From positions 1 to 64,000 of IMG/VR virus record IMGVR_UViG_3300021171_000006: a stretch of 64,000 nt of DNA, one strand, 5' to 3'. The translations under genes were made by a program, and so were the position numbers. The DNA is from a virus. Shown here in pieces: positions 18,601 to 22,827 of the stretch (position 1 is its first letter; every line of letters starts with the position of its first letter). Under the pieces are notes generated by a model. The model was not told the DNA's origin, ran no database searches, and was given only the letters and a program-made list of their open reading frames with translations.

Positions 18601-19910
18601 CTGCCTACCGGGTAGCGTCAAATCCGGCAACGATGGCCCGGCTTGATCGGATCTGGACGAGAGGCGACGCGCTGTGGCGTGACGCAGACTGGAACAAGGA
18701 GAGACGCGCGATCGACAGCGAGCTCGCGATGCTGCGAGAGGCGCGCGATGCCACCGGTAGCGATATACAAGACGACCGGATCACCGAGTTGGCCGAACGC
18801 CGCCGCGAGATCGAACGGCAGATGCCGGCCCGGTTCGCCGAATTCATCACCGACCGTGGAGCTGGGATCTGGGGGTCGGCGAATCGGCCTGAATTCGCGC
18901 GCCATCCTGCCGGGGGCCTCTTTTATCAGTTCCGGAATTACGAACTGAATTACCTATCCACGTTCCATCAGCTGATGTGGCACATGGGTCCGGAGGGAAA
19001 GCACGCGGCCCTTCTGATGCTGGCAAGCCTTGGACTGATGGCCGGCGCTGGCGGCATTCCATTCGCCCAGGACATCGAGGGGGCCAGCGAGTGGATCTAT
19101 AAATTCATAACCGGAATCGACCCGAACCTGAACGAACGCTTCCTTAGATGGATGGAAACCGACCCCTTGGGTTTGGGGAAGGATTTCGGCAAATACGTGC
19201 TCTACGGCGTGCCGGGGCAGATGCCGCACGGGGTGGCCATTGGACAGGGATTGTCGTTCGGCGATCTGATCAGCCGAAACGCCCGCTCGGTGCTCGACGT
19301 CGCTCCATCATTGTCGATCTTCGCCGGCGGTCTACAGCACGCGGCTGAGCGTTACCGGGGAGAGAATCCGACGGGCGACCTCACGGCTCCGGACGTGGCA
19401 AAATGGCTGTCGGTCGGCGGCGAGGTTATGCCGAACGCCATCAAGAACCTGGTCAAGGCGTATGGCGTCTACCCCGAAGAGGGTGTCCGCACGATGGCCG
19501 GCAAGACCGTGGTGCCGCCATGGCAGGTCACGGCGGAAGACAAATTGGCGCGCGCGGTGGGTCTGACCTCGGGTCATATCGAGAAGGTGTACCAGGAGTG
19601 GGAGCGGGATTACCGGCTGGGCGAAGCGTCCAACGCGAAGTCTGCCGCGCTGAACAAGCACCTCGCGTCTCTGGCAACGGACATGGTGAACGCAGAGCAT
19701 CGTGGCGACAAGGCGGCGGCGAAGGCGGCCGAGGATGAGGCGACCAGAATTGCTACGGCAGCCGGCGGAGATCCGAAAGCGCACGCCAGGGTATTCCGCG
19801 ATGCTGTCAAGGCCGCGCAAGACCCGATGCAGGGCCGGCTGCGGCACCTTCCGAAGGCCGTTCGGGGAGAGGCGGCAAAACCGCTGTTCATAGAACCGGG
19901 CGCACCGTAA
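12684..19910 (+). CDS. 2408-residue polyvalent virion protein
   Basis: Parts seen in order: three NPF(G/A)DLI repeats at residues 8, 31 and 53; Gly/Ala-rich hydrophobic stretches near 130-178 and 199-221; Pro-rich linkers; a DdrB/ParB-like region about 630-1005 (YAVVEARDLIPSHNEDLSPN, GNARTIALRRAY); a JAMM-like region about 1080-1290 with H1153-N-H1155-P and S1162-x2-D1165, candidate Glu1107; and ~1000 C-terminal residues of the large polyvalent-protein-associated type (NAYVPFMREGDYYF; GGLFYQFRNYELNYL). Family knowledge: polyvalent proteins are packaged and injected with phage DNA. Two +1-frame genes overlap its linkers (15697, 16555), where this frame becomes Gly/Ala/Pro-rich with low GC third positions. 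Last gene before the terminator. Confidence 0.75.
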   Translation: MPPLDSSNPFGDLISAANAASPPPPAPATGNPFADLIPAKPAIKPAGPTATTNPFADLIPKPPSWTGVAREAGWKGLVRGVTETAEAPTAFRDRPPEKPDTSPVGRLLSQPISRGYADPKWWIAHIAHGAAASSPSLALGLGGAAAGGAVGGPVGGLIGGAGGFATGSAAQTVAPAYIKARQDGLDHDAAVKRAMTETGIAALFGAAMGAAPVGVAAAIERPLSRALAEIFVVQPTLGVGEAATTGAVEGKMPSADELGTTYAEQAGMGVGLVGAHAAARRLIGRGPNEPSDEAVPEAPPKDIVPPPPPPPAPSATRQEPPPVREGQEPAPGLDAEKLRSFGITQLSDGTWRTPDGKAVWDRNGNPLNRTAETWTPPPVAEPAKGNVPGGTPATPEAPAAAEARPEPPIPAAVPTPGSPPLTDYGAEYEANRARVAAAERDERVPPATPDEMLEMNKRVSEGDVNQGGAWHPSSLVWPHVEQEQTLRAAEALLPPGWKAEPRNFGSTNYGDNSDSPGRLRDSGRNVAIINPEGATVGLMQRPGDVSRPWFRDAVSGKDTRGVYQAATEAGEAAAGVPPGTIRPPFPPGPGDRMPAANEAGAESGTPTPNPATAKRMPRSTIREDTAFIPSSGASFPIEYAVVEARDLIPSHNEDLSPNPAFPQALQPRSRERAETEAQINAILNGDPSDPAATFRPELMGENPDATNGAPIVGWEGYVESGNARTIALRRAYSRKLPQAERYREYLAAQGYPVEGMKEPVLVRINRAPMNMPQREQLARDLNVAPQATMSATDRAMADAAQIPPDLLRLYGDGDIFSAGNAPFWRSILTRIAKPAELPALTDPEGGLSPAGQTRLRNAVLAKAYGDPQFVAALVEDADSNIKAIGNALLDAAPRWAQLRQAVADGRIDPSLDVTSSVIEAVRLIRYARDSKRNVAEFMKQRGMFDDGVSPNTEGVLSWLLGAPDWTRRYSRDKMSLALGEYAASAMREPGMLGTAPLSSQELIENARQRAQGAAGDLFSPGLAEPPGAGIVRGGAGEGRPGDEGLSAADARRAAQEGGEGDASLTKPARSTTDEAREFASKYPIGPEGTHQAAVDYVVDEGRRTGHEYFAAVDHTTDDITHAGTSESPSWIRFDKSLIDRLWDPREEPLAIHHNHPLDLPLSAPDLVLLAMPGAGSVTSHGPDGRVSSAGLTLDTRWRLAGLSPQTRQGWLTSEIVKATNAARDAFAPLWTRGMLSSDRTDLLIAEGRNRLLAASGVIDHISSTPVPPWATPLLVKALTQLTPELSEEIAHVRLDRSTGFHSPADAVAAISRAHVAASAGRPAGAVGGAGGAGGLGAQAGRGEPSKPPPPELSGIDDEKSTWPLEDLFDDAEREIAMDASGIFPPRPPPPPGFTKRMLSVFGANPDSPWRERPWMLPWERLLGAPSNMARYNVGGVSTQKWIADRARDQRSEVLFSTYKESLAPFTSLTADEHQKINAVLEIQRLKGEEPPLDGAPISATNDTHTLAYHSKPGETLTLDTPRLIAGYTAVRKTLRGIYNDYIAATAKRHGWEGEPTSAAINARAEAERAFGRPGEARRLEFVGKIVGLAEFARRNAYVPFMREGDYYFRVKPKTGTPDRPGVPGWTGEGFAPTVWNSRIQSRSGLDKLTGQPIGPSATIRDNLAEIRKTFPESQYTIEHGYFKPEENQLRKIGIETIEDLFDAVGRDFRREWRARVKASDNPEAMRKAADQEEAEHRLAVETIMNQIYERLRAGFKHESLNIPGYSEDLSHSIARYTVWLSNHIADLEYRQRIEAADQVVESSPDAETRGMWQQRARELAEPRRDYGTQRLRNAAFYWALGGNFASTIKVMLHGPMLGWPLLSTGVGKAQSAKEYFPAFAKLLSTVRLDPQVGFRLDPLSQARNASERALIEENLKNGRLHASGAEELGFGAIHEKGMEGLEPRHRMQRRVLKIWGANIAAADQTIRGALLLSAYRVASNPATMARLDRIWTRGDALWRDADWNKERRAIDSELAMLREARDATGSDIQDDRITELAERRREIERQMPARFAEFITDRGAGIWGSANRPEFARHPAGGLFYQFRNYELNYLSTFHQLMWHMGPEGKHAALLMLASLGLMAGAGGIPFAQDIEGASEWIYKFITGIDPNLNERFLRWMETDPLGLGKDFGKYVLYGVPGQMPHGVAIGQGLSFGDLISRNARSVLDVAPSLSIFAGGLQHAAERYRGENPTGDLTAPDVAKWLSVGGEVMPNAIKNLVKAYGVYPEEGVRTMAGKTVVPPWQVTAEDKLARAVGLTSGHIEKVYQEWERDYRLGEASNAKSAALNKHLASLATDMVNAEHRGDKAAAKAAEDEATRIATAAGGDPKAHARVFRDAVKAAQDPMQGRLRHLPKAVRGEAAKPLFIEPGAP
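13839..13856. repeat. parS-like near-palindrome, copy 1
   Basis: 18-bp AATGTTCCAGGTGGAACA, identical to 61135-61152. The core TGTTCCA-GG-TGGAACA is palindromic except for the centre and differs from a parS-type TGTTCCACGTGGAACA by one base. It lies in the polyvalent gene and encodes NVPGGT. Confidence 0.7.
15697..15876 (+). CDS. Small gene nested in polyvalent-protein linker (first)
   Basis: 59-residue ORF in the +1 frame of the 2408-residue gene. It starts at an ATG ten bases after CAGGAG (15681-15686). The peptide reads like a real globular or helical protein (RVWPNPRAQELFGEALAKVG, LGALHKKAAKATQA), with roughly nine in ten third positions G or C, whereas the long frame here has about half and encodes low-complexity sequence. 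Function unknown. It lies exactly in the linker between the DdrB-ParB-like and JAMM-like regions. The alternative is a chance ORF. Confidence 0.5.
   Translation: MPDSEHKEQPETYSPRVWPNPRAQELFGEALAKVGRETKDFRLQTLGALHKKAAKATQA
16555..16740 (+). CDS. Small gene nested in polyvalent-protein linker (second)
   Basis: 61-residue ORF, again in the +1 frame of the long gene. ATG sits eight bases after GAGGA. The peptide is natural-looking and amphipathic (FTAPLTQWQQFLALMLQLPQ, VQEAQEVLARRQ); third positions are about 85-90% G/C, against roughly half in the long frame, which here gives Ala/Gly/Pro-rich text. It falls in the linker between the JAMM-like region and the LPD-type region. No family recognised. 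Confidence 0.5.
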   Translation: MFGLIDPPGFTAPLTQWQQFLALMLQLPQDDPQVQLAVQEAQEVLARRQGEESHPNPHPPN

Positions 19911-20081
19911 AAATCGGCCTTGTCATCGAAGCTGGCGACGGCTATATCATCGTCATGTTCTGGTCATCCATCCTGTCGACAACGCCGCGAGCCGATTGCC
20001 TCGGGCATATGCAGCCCGAAAATCGGTATTCGGGAGGGGTTCGGCTCGGATAGACCGAGCGCAAGGTCCAAACGGACACCG

Positions 20082-20111
20082 AACCCCGCCCTGAAACGAG
20101 CGGGGTTTTTG
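20082..20111 (+). terminator. Rho-independent terminator after virion operon
   Basis: Perfect 8-bp stem AACCCCGC (20082-20089) / GCGGGGTT (20100-20107), 10-base loop, and a T-rich tract (TTTTTGTTTG) running from the stem end. It closes the virion operon about 170 bases after the polyvalent gene. The rest of 19911-20207 shows only short open frames without ribosome sites and no convincing promoter for the tRNA array that follows. Confidence 0.85.
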
Positions 20112-20207
20112 TTTGACCATTGATCGAGCGACCCGGAAGGTGCCGTGGAATCCCGGCATCACAGAGCCGTATAGCCGGCCGCAGCGATCTTAGATTTTGT
20201 AATTTTC

Positions 20208-20281
20208 GGGGTACTCGTCCAATGGGAGGGCTCCTGTTTTGCAAGCAGGCAATCGGGGTTCGATTCCCCGGTACTCCACCA
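20208..20281 (+). tRNA. tRNA-Ala(TGC)
   Basis: Acceptor GGGGTAC/GTACTCC (one G-T), anticodon stem CCTGT/GCAGG with loop TTTGCAA, T-arm CGGGG TTCGATT CCCCG, encoded CCA. First tRNA of the array. Confidence 0.93.
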
Positions 20282-20285
20282 ATTC

Positions 20286-20359
20286 GCGGCCATCGTCTAA
20301 CGGCAAGACACGAGTCTGCCAGTCTCGGAATAGGGTTTCGACTACCCTTGGCCGCTCCA
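20286..20359 (+). tRNA. tRNA-Gly(GCC)
   Basis: Acceptor GCGGCCA/TGGCCGC perfect, anticodon loop CTGCCAG on a CGAGT/TCTCG stem with a T-T mismatch at the loop end, T-arm AGGGT TTCGACT ACCCT, encoded CCA. Confidence 0.9.
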
Positions 20360-20363
20360 ATAT

Positions 20364-20458
20364 GGGCGTCGGCTCTGGTGAGCGGGTGCGCCTTATAAGC
20401 GCGCGAGAGCGGGCGGACGGCCTGCAACGGTAGGGATCGTAACCCTAGACGCCTCCCA
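20364..20458 (+). tRNA. Class II tRNA, anticodon TAT by geometry
   Basis: Acceptor GGGCGTC/GACGCCT plus CCA; D-stem GCTC/GAGC with only a 4-base loop; anticodon stem TGCGC/GCGCG, loop CTTATAA; long variable arm with a 6-bp stem (GCGGGC/GCCTGC); T-stem TAGGG/CCCTA with loop ATCGTAA. Anticodon reads TAT (Ile, AUA), but a long variable arm is normal only for Ser, Leu and Tyr in bacteria, so identity is open. Confidence 0.6.
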
Positions 20459-20462
20459 TTTA

Positions 20463-20534
20463 TGCGGGTAGACCAAGGGTCCACTTAGGCTCATAACCTA
20501 GGAGGGGTCGGGGCAGTACCGACACCCGCAACCA
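20463..20534 (+). tRNA. tRNA-Met/Ile2 (CAT) with reduced loops
   Basis: Acceptor TGCGGGT/ACCCGCA perfect, anticodon stem TTAGG/CCTAG with loop CTCATAA, T-stem GTCGG/CCGAC. D-arm GACC-AAG-GGTC has a 3-base loop and the T-loop is GGCAGTA instead of TTCGA-type. CCA encoded. CAT could serve Met or, if modified to lysidine, Ile AUA. Confidence 0.75.
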
Positions 20535-20537
20535 TTC

Positions 20538-20613
20538 GCCCAGATAGCAAAGGTAGTCCTCGCGCGCCGTTGAAGGCGACGAAATCTTGGTGCGATCCCA
20601 AGTCTGGGCACCA
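20538..20613 (+). tRNA. tRNA-Phe(GAA)
   Basis: Acceptor GCCCAGA/TCTGGGC perfect, T-arm CTTGG TGCGATC CCAAG, encoded CCA. Anticodon stem CGCCG/CGACG has one mismatch with loop TTGAAGG, giving GAA. D-arm pairing is weak, so identity is a little less certain than for neighbours. Confidence 0.75.
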
Positions 20614-20614
20614 C

Positions 20615-20689
20615 GCGGCTATGACCGATTGGCAAAGGTCTCAGTCTTCCAAACTGAAGTTCCGGGTTCGATTCCCGGTAGCCGCTCCA
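20615..20689 (+). tRNA. tRNA-Gly(TCC)
   Basis: Acceptor GCGGCTA/TAGCCGC, anticodon arm TCAGT CTTCCAA ACTGA, T-arm CCGGG TTCGATT CCCGG, CCA encoded. Begins one base after the preceding tRNA. Confidence 0.93.
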
Positions 20690-20696
20690 GTTTCAT

Positions 20697-20774
20697 TGGC
20701 GGGTAGCACTCAGGGTGAGCGCGTCCGGCTGTTAACCGGAATTGAGGTCGGTTCGATCCCGACCCCGCCAGCCA
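20697..20774 (+). tRNA. tRNA-Asn(GTT)
   Basis: Acceptor TGGCGGG/CCCGCCA, anticodon arm TCCGG CTGTTAA CCGGA, T-arm GTCGG TTCGATC CCGAC, CCA encoded. Confidence 0.93.
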
Positions 20775-20776
20775 TT

Positions 20777-20844
20777 ACCGCCGCGATCCGGGATCAACGG
20801 AGCCTCCAAAACTCCGGATGAGGGTTCGACTCCTTCCGGCGGTG
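20777..20844 (+). tRNA. tRNA-Trp(CCA), short D-arm, no encoded CCA
   Basis: Acceptor ACCGCCG/CGGCGGT perfect; anticodon stem GGAGC/ACTCC (one mismatch), loop CTCCAAA; T-arm GAGGG TTCGACT CCTTC. D-arm GATC-CGG-GATC has a 3-base loop, so the molecule is only 68 bases; CTA follows where CCA would be. Confidence 0.8.
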
Positions 20845-20848
20845 CTAA

Positions 20849-20923
20849 GTCCCGATGGCAGAGCGGCAAATGCGCGGGTCTGCAAAACCCGTTACGCCGG
20901 TTCAACTCCGGCTCGGGACTCCA
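20849..20923 (+). tRNA. tRNA-Cys(GCA)
   Basis: Acceptor GTCCCGA/TCGGGAC, anticodon arm CGGGT CTGCAAA ACCCG, T-arm GCCGG TTCAACT CCGGC, CCA encoded. Confidence 0.93.
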
Positions 20924-20930
20924 GTTTGAT

Positions 20931-21005
20931 GGCGGGTATCGTCTAATGGTAGGACGGGAGATTGTGGATCTCCTAACGCGGGTTCGATCCCCGCTACTCG
21001 CCCCA
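20931..21005 (+). tRNA. tRNA-His(GTG)
   Basis: Acceptor GCGGGTA/TACTCGC with an extra 5' G(-1) at 20931 facing C73, the His identity pair; anticodon arm GGAGA TTGTGGA TCTCC; T-arm GCGGG TTCGATC CCCGC; CCA encoded. Confidence 0.95.
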
Positions 21006-21079
21006 GCCCGGTCAGCACGATGGCCGTGCAGCGGTCTTGTAAACCGCTGATGGGAGTTCGATCCTCTCACCGGGCACCA
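21006..21079 (+). tRNA. tRNA-Thr(TGT)
   Basis: Abuts the His tRNA without a spacer. Acceptor GCCCGGT/ACCGGGC, anticodon arm GCGGT CTTGTAA ACCGC, T-arm GGGAG TTCGATC CTCTC, CCA encoded. Confidence 0.93.
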
Positions 21080-21095
21080 GACAAGAGGAGGGGGT

Positions 21096-21281
21096 ATGAT
21101 GGTCAATCAGGACGACATTCGCCTTCTCCGGGAGATCACCGCGCGGCAGCGCGATGAGTTGATGGGGATTAGCACACCAGCTAGTGCATCGGTCTCTGAC
21201 ACCGAGGAATCCGGGGCGGCACCGGAATCCCCTTCCAACACAGACGGCGGGTTTTCGAGTGGCCTCGACGCGAGTCCTTGA
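21096..21281 (+). CDS. Small ORF inside tRNA array
   Basis: 61 residues behind a very strong ribosome site (AGAGGAGGGGG). Acidic, Ser/Ala-rich and probably disordered after a helical start (NQDDIRLLREITARQRDELM). Its last 36 bases overlap the 5' half of the tRNA-Gln gene. It separates 11 tRNAs upstream from 21 downstream. No family recognised. If translated, ribosomes would compete with folding or processing of that tRNA. Confidence 0.55.
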   Translation: MMVNQDDIRLLREITARQRDELMGISTPASASVSDTEESGAAPESPSNTDGGFSSGLDASP

Positions 21282-21320
21282 AATTCGTAGATCAGGGTTC
21301 GATCCCCTGGCCCGCTTCCA
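21246..21320 (+). tRNA. tRNA-Gln(TTG), C33
   Basis: Acceptor GGCGGGT/GCCCGCT with two G-T pairs, anticodon stem CGAGT/ATTCG, loop CCTTGAA (C rather than T at position 33), T-arm CAGGG TTCGATC CCCTG, CCA encoded. The 5' part overlaps the small ORF ending at 21281. Confidence 0.78.
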
Positions 21321-21396
21321 CGCTCCTTCGGCTACTGGCTAGGCCGCCACCCTCTCAAGGTGGAGAAGTCGGGATCGAAACCCACAGGAGCGACCA
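21321..21396 (+). tRNA. tRNA-Glu(CTC)
   Basis: Abuts the previous CCA. Acceptor CGCTCCT/AGGAGCG, anticodon arm CCACC CTCTCAA GGTGG, T-loop ATCGAAA on a weak 3-bp GGG/CCC stem, CCA encoded. Confidence 0.82.
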
Positions 21397-21402
21397 GTTT
21401 AT

Positions 21403-21477
21403 GCCCCGCTAGCCCAACTTGGTAGAGGCGCCTGATTTAGGATCAGGAGGTTCGGCGTTCGAGTCGCCGGCGGGGTA
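21403..21477 (+). tRNA. tRNA-Leu(TAG), class I body, no CCA
   Basis: Acceptor GCCCCGC/GCGGGGT, canonical D-loop (TTGGTAGAG), anticodon arm CCTGA TTTAGGA TCAGG, 5-base variable loop, T-arm CGGCG TTCGAGT CGCCG. Anticodon TAG reads CUA/CUG, yet the long variable arm of bacterial tRNA-Leu is absent. CCA is not encoded (CGG); the next tRNA begins two bases after position 73. Confidence 0.82.
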
Positions 21478-21478
21478 C

Positions 21479-21564
21479 GGAGGGCGCCGCTAAATGGCTG
21501 GCGACTGGTCCTGAAAACCAGGGTTTCCGAAAGGATAGGGGTTCGATTCCTCCGCCCTCCGCCA
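21479..21564 (+). tRNA. tRNA-Ser(TGA), C33
   Basis: Acceptor GGAGGGC/GCCCTCC, anticodon arm CTGGT CCTGAAA ACCAG (C at 33), class II variable arm with TTTCC...GGA pairing, T-loop TTCGATT, CCA encoded; 86 bases. Confidence 0.85.
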
Positions 21565-21569
21565 ATCAT

Positions 21570-21657
21570 GGAAGATGCTCGGGCTGGCTCCCGAAGCGGT
21601 TTGCTAAACCGTAGTGGCTCGCAAGGGCCAATGGTTCGACGCCATCATCTTCCGCCA
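21570..21657 (+). tRNA. tRNA-Ser(GCT)
   Basis: Acceptor GGAAGAT/ATCTTCC, anticodon arm GCGGT TTGCTAA ACCGT, long variable arm (TGGCTCGCAAGGGCCA), T-loop TTCGACG, CCA encoded; 88 bases. Confidence 0.9.
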
Positions 21658-21659
21658 CC

Positions 21660-21733
21660 GCCTTCGTAGCACAACAGCAGTGCGCCGCTTTGGTAAGGCG
21701 GAAATCCCGGAGCATCACCGGGCGAAGGCTCCA
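21660..21733 (+). tRNA. tRNA-Thr(GGT), noncanonical T-loop
   Basis: Acceptor GCCTTCG/CGAAGGC, D-stem GCAC/GTGC, anticodon arm CCGCT TTGGTAA GGCGG, T-stem CCCGG/CCGGG but T-loop AGCATCA, which lacks TTC. CCA encoded. Confidence 0.83.
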
Positions 21734-21734
21734 G

Positions 21735-21818
21735 CCGTGGTGAAACCGCGAGGCTGCGGAACGTGTCTGTAAAACACGGCCCTTCGGGGGAGCTGTTCGA
21801 TTCGGCCACCACGGACCA
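21735..21818 (+). tRNA. tRNA-Tyr(GTA)
   Basis: Acceptor CCGTGGT/ACCACGG, anticodon arm CGTGT CTGTAAA ACACG, class II variable arm (GCCCTTCGGGGGAGC), T-loop TTCGATT, CCA encoded. Confidence 0.93.
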
Positions 21819-21823
21819 ATTTT

Positions 21824-21899
21824 GCCGGCGTCTTCCAACGGCCAGGAAGCCCGCCCGATAAGCGGGTAACGTTCGGTTCGACTCCGACCGCCGGTCCCA
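21824..21899 (+). tRNA. tRNA-Ile(GAT), C33
   Basis: Acceptor GCCGGCG/CGCCGGT, anticodon arm CCCGC CCGATAA GCGGG (C at 33), T-loop TTCGACT, CCA encoded. Confidence 0.87.
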
Positions 21900-21903
21900 G
21901 TAT

Positions 21904-21977
21904 GGGCTCGTAATTCAATGGTAGAATAGCTGGCTCTTAACCAGCCCATGAGGGTTCGATTCCTTCCGGGCCTACCA
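21904..21977 (+). tRNA. tRNA-Lys(CTT)
   Basis: Acceptor GGGCTCG/CGGGCCT, anticodon arm GCTGG CTCTTAA CCAGC, T-arm GAGGG TTCGATT CCTTC, CCA encoded. Confidence 0.92.
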
Positions 21978-21980
21978 CTT

Positions 21981-22055
21981 GCGCCTGTCGCACTCTGGGA
22001 GTGCCGCCGCCTGTCTAGCGGATGCAGGAGGGTTCGATCCCCTTCGGGCGCGCCA
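21981..22055 (+). tRNA. tRNA-Asp(GTC)
   Basis: Acceptor GCGCCTG/CGGGCGC, D-stem GCAC/GTGC, anticodon loop CTGTCTA on CCGC/GCGG, T-loop TTCGATC, CCA encoded. Confidence 0.88.
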
Positions 22056-22056
22056 C

Positions 22057-22133
22057 CTGCGCGTTACGGTAGCGGCTAACCGCCCTGGTTTGGGACCAGG
22101 AATTCGGGGGTTCGAGTCCCTCCGCGCAGACCA
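22057..22133 (+). tRNA. tRNA-Pro(TGG)
   Basis: Acceptor CTGCGCG/CGCGCAG, anticodon arm CCTGG TTTGGGA CCAGG, T-loop TTCGAGT, CCA encoded. Confidence 0.92.
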
Positions 22134-22138
22134 TTTTC

Positions 22139-22210
22139 GCCCTTCTCAGCGGACCTGGGCGCGGGTTTCCTAAACCTGCTGACGCGGTTCGACTCCGCGG
22201 AGGGGCGCCA
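22139..22210 (+). tRNA. tRNA-Arg(CCT), short D-arm
   Basis: Acceptor GCCCTTC/GAGGGGC, anticodon arm CGGGT TTCCTAA ACCTG, T-arm CGCGG TTCGACT CCGCG, CCA encoded. Only 16 bases lie between acceptor and anticodon stem. Confidence 0.88.
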
Positions 22211-22213
22211 ATA

Positions 22214-22291
22214 CGGGGTGTAGCTCAGTCAGGCCAGAGTGTCCGGTTCGGAACCGGAAGATCGGTGGTTCAAATCCACCCACCCCGACCA
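22214..22291 (+). tRNA. tRNA-Pro(CGG)
   Basis: Fully canonical: acceptor CGGGGTG/CACCCCG, anticodon arm TCCGG TTCGGAA CCGGA, T-loop TTCAAAT, CCA encoded. Confidence 0.95.
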
Positions 22292-22295
22292 ATTT

Positions 22296-22369
22296 GCCTC
22301 GCTCGTCTAATGGTAGGGCCGCTGGCTTACATCCAGCAGATGGCGGTTCGATTCCGTCGCGAGGTACCA
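22296..22369 (+). tRNA. tRNA-Val(TAC)
   Basis: Acceptor GCCTCGC/GCGAGGT, anticodon arm GCTGG CTTACAT CCAGC, T-loop TTCGATT, CCA encoded. Confidence 0.92.
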
Positions 22370-22443
22370 CGCGCGGTCGTCTAAGGAAGGACACTTGCCT
22401 TTCAAGCAGGGTAACGCGGGTTCAAATCCCGTCCGCGCGACCA
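22370..22443 (+). tRNA. tRNA-Glu(TTC)
   Basis: Abuts tRNA-Val. Acceptor CGCGCGG/CCGCGCG, anticodon arm CTTGC CTTTCAA GCAGG, T-loop TTCAAAT, CCA encoded. Confidence 0.92.
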
Positions 22444-22447
22444 ACTC

Positions 22448-22519
22448 GCCCTCACCAGTGGATCTGGCTTGGTGGCTACGAACCACCTATGCGCGGTTCG
22501 ATTCCGTGTGGGGGCTCCA
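22448..22519 (+). tRNA. tRNA-Arg(ACG), compressed D-arm
   Basis: Acceptor GCCCTCA/TGGGGGC, anticodon arm GGTGG CTACGAA CCACC, T-arm CGCGG TTCGATT CCGTG, CCA encoded. D-arm CCAG-TGGAT-CTGG follows the acceptor directly, without positions 8-9. Confidence 0.88.
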
Positions 22520-22523
22520 TTCC

Positions 22524-22596
22524 GGGCTTAGCGCTGGGACGCGGGCGGGTCTTCTAAACTTGCCGACGCACGGTTCGATTCCGTGTAAGCCCACCA
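22524..22596 (+). tRNA. tRNA-Arg(TCT), short D-arm
   Basis: Acceptor GGGCTTA/TAAGCCC, anticodon arm CGGGT CTTCTAA ACTTG, T-arm CACGG TTCGATT CCGTG, CCA encoded. Only 15 bases between acceptor and anticodon stem. Confidence 0.88.
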
Positions 22597-22597
22597 T

Positions 22598-22669
22598 GCG
22601 CTCACCAGCGGATCTGGCGTCTGGCCTCCGAAGCCGGAATGCGGCGTTCGACTCGCCGTGGGCGCGCCA
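22598..22669 (+). tRNA. tRNA-Arg(CCG), compressed D-arm
   Basis: Acceptor GCGCTCA/TGGGCGC, anticodon arm CTGGC CTCCGAA GCCGG, T-loop TTCGACT, CCA encoded. D-arm CCAG-CGGAT-CTGG is nearly identical to that of tRNA-Arg(ACG), pointing to duplication. Confidence 0.9.
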
Positions 22670-22672
22670 TTT

Positions 22673-22749
22673 GGGCGCCTATGCAAATTGGCAAAGCAGT
22701 TTCGCTCAAAACGAAATGTATCAGGGTTCGACTCCCTGGGCGCCTACCA
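22673..22749 (+). tRNA. tRNA-Leu(CAA), class I body
   Basis: Acceptor GGGCGCC/GGCGCCT, anticodon arm TTTCG CTCAAAA CGAAA, 5-base variable loop, T-arm CAGGG TTCGACT CCCTG, CCA encoded. The Leu anticodon sits on a body without a long variable arm. Confidence 0.85.
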
Positions 22750-22750
22750 T

Positions 22751-22825
22751 GCCTCGCTGGTGTAACGGCAGCATATCCGGCTTTTAACCGGTAAGGACAG
22801 GGTTCGAATCCTTGGCGGGGTACCA
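22751..22825 (+). tRNA. tRNA-Lys(TTT)
   Basis: Acceptor GCCTCGC/GCGGGGT, anticodon loop CTTTTAA on CCGG/CCGG, T-loop TTCGAAT, CCA encoded. Confidence 0.9.
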
Positions 22826-22827
22826 TA

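Noticed and set aside
12684-19910. Frameshift errors as explanation for the +1-frame ORFs
   Set aside because: The long frame resumes recognisable domains (JAMM-like, LPD-type) after each linker, so two compensating errors per linker would be needed.
19920-20123. 67-residue open frame after the polyvalent gene
   Set aside because: It runs through the strong terminator hairpin and has no ribosome site; composition is out-of-frame-like.
20411-20460. Alternative reading of TAGGG-ATCGTAA-CCCTA as the anticodon arm of a tRNA-Thr(CGT)
   Set aside because: No T-arm or acceptor follows in the right distance, whereas the same hairpin fits exactly as the T-arm of the class II tRNA starting at 20364.
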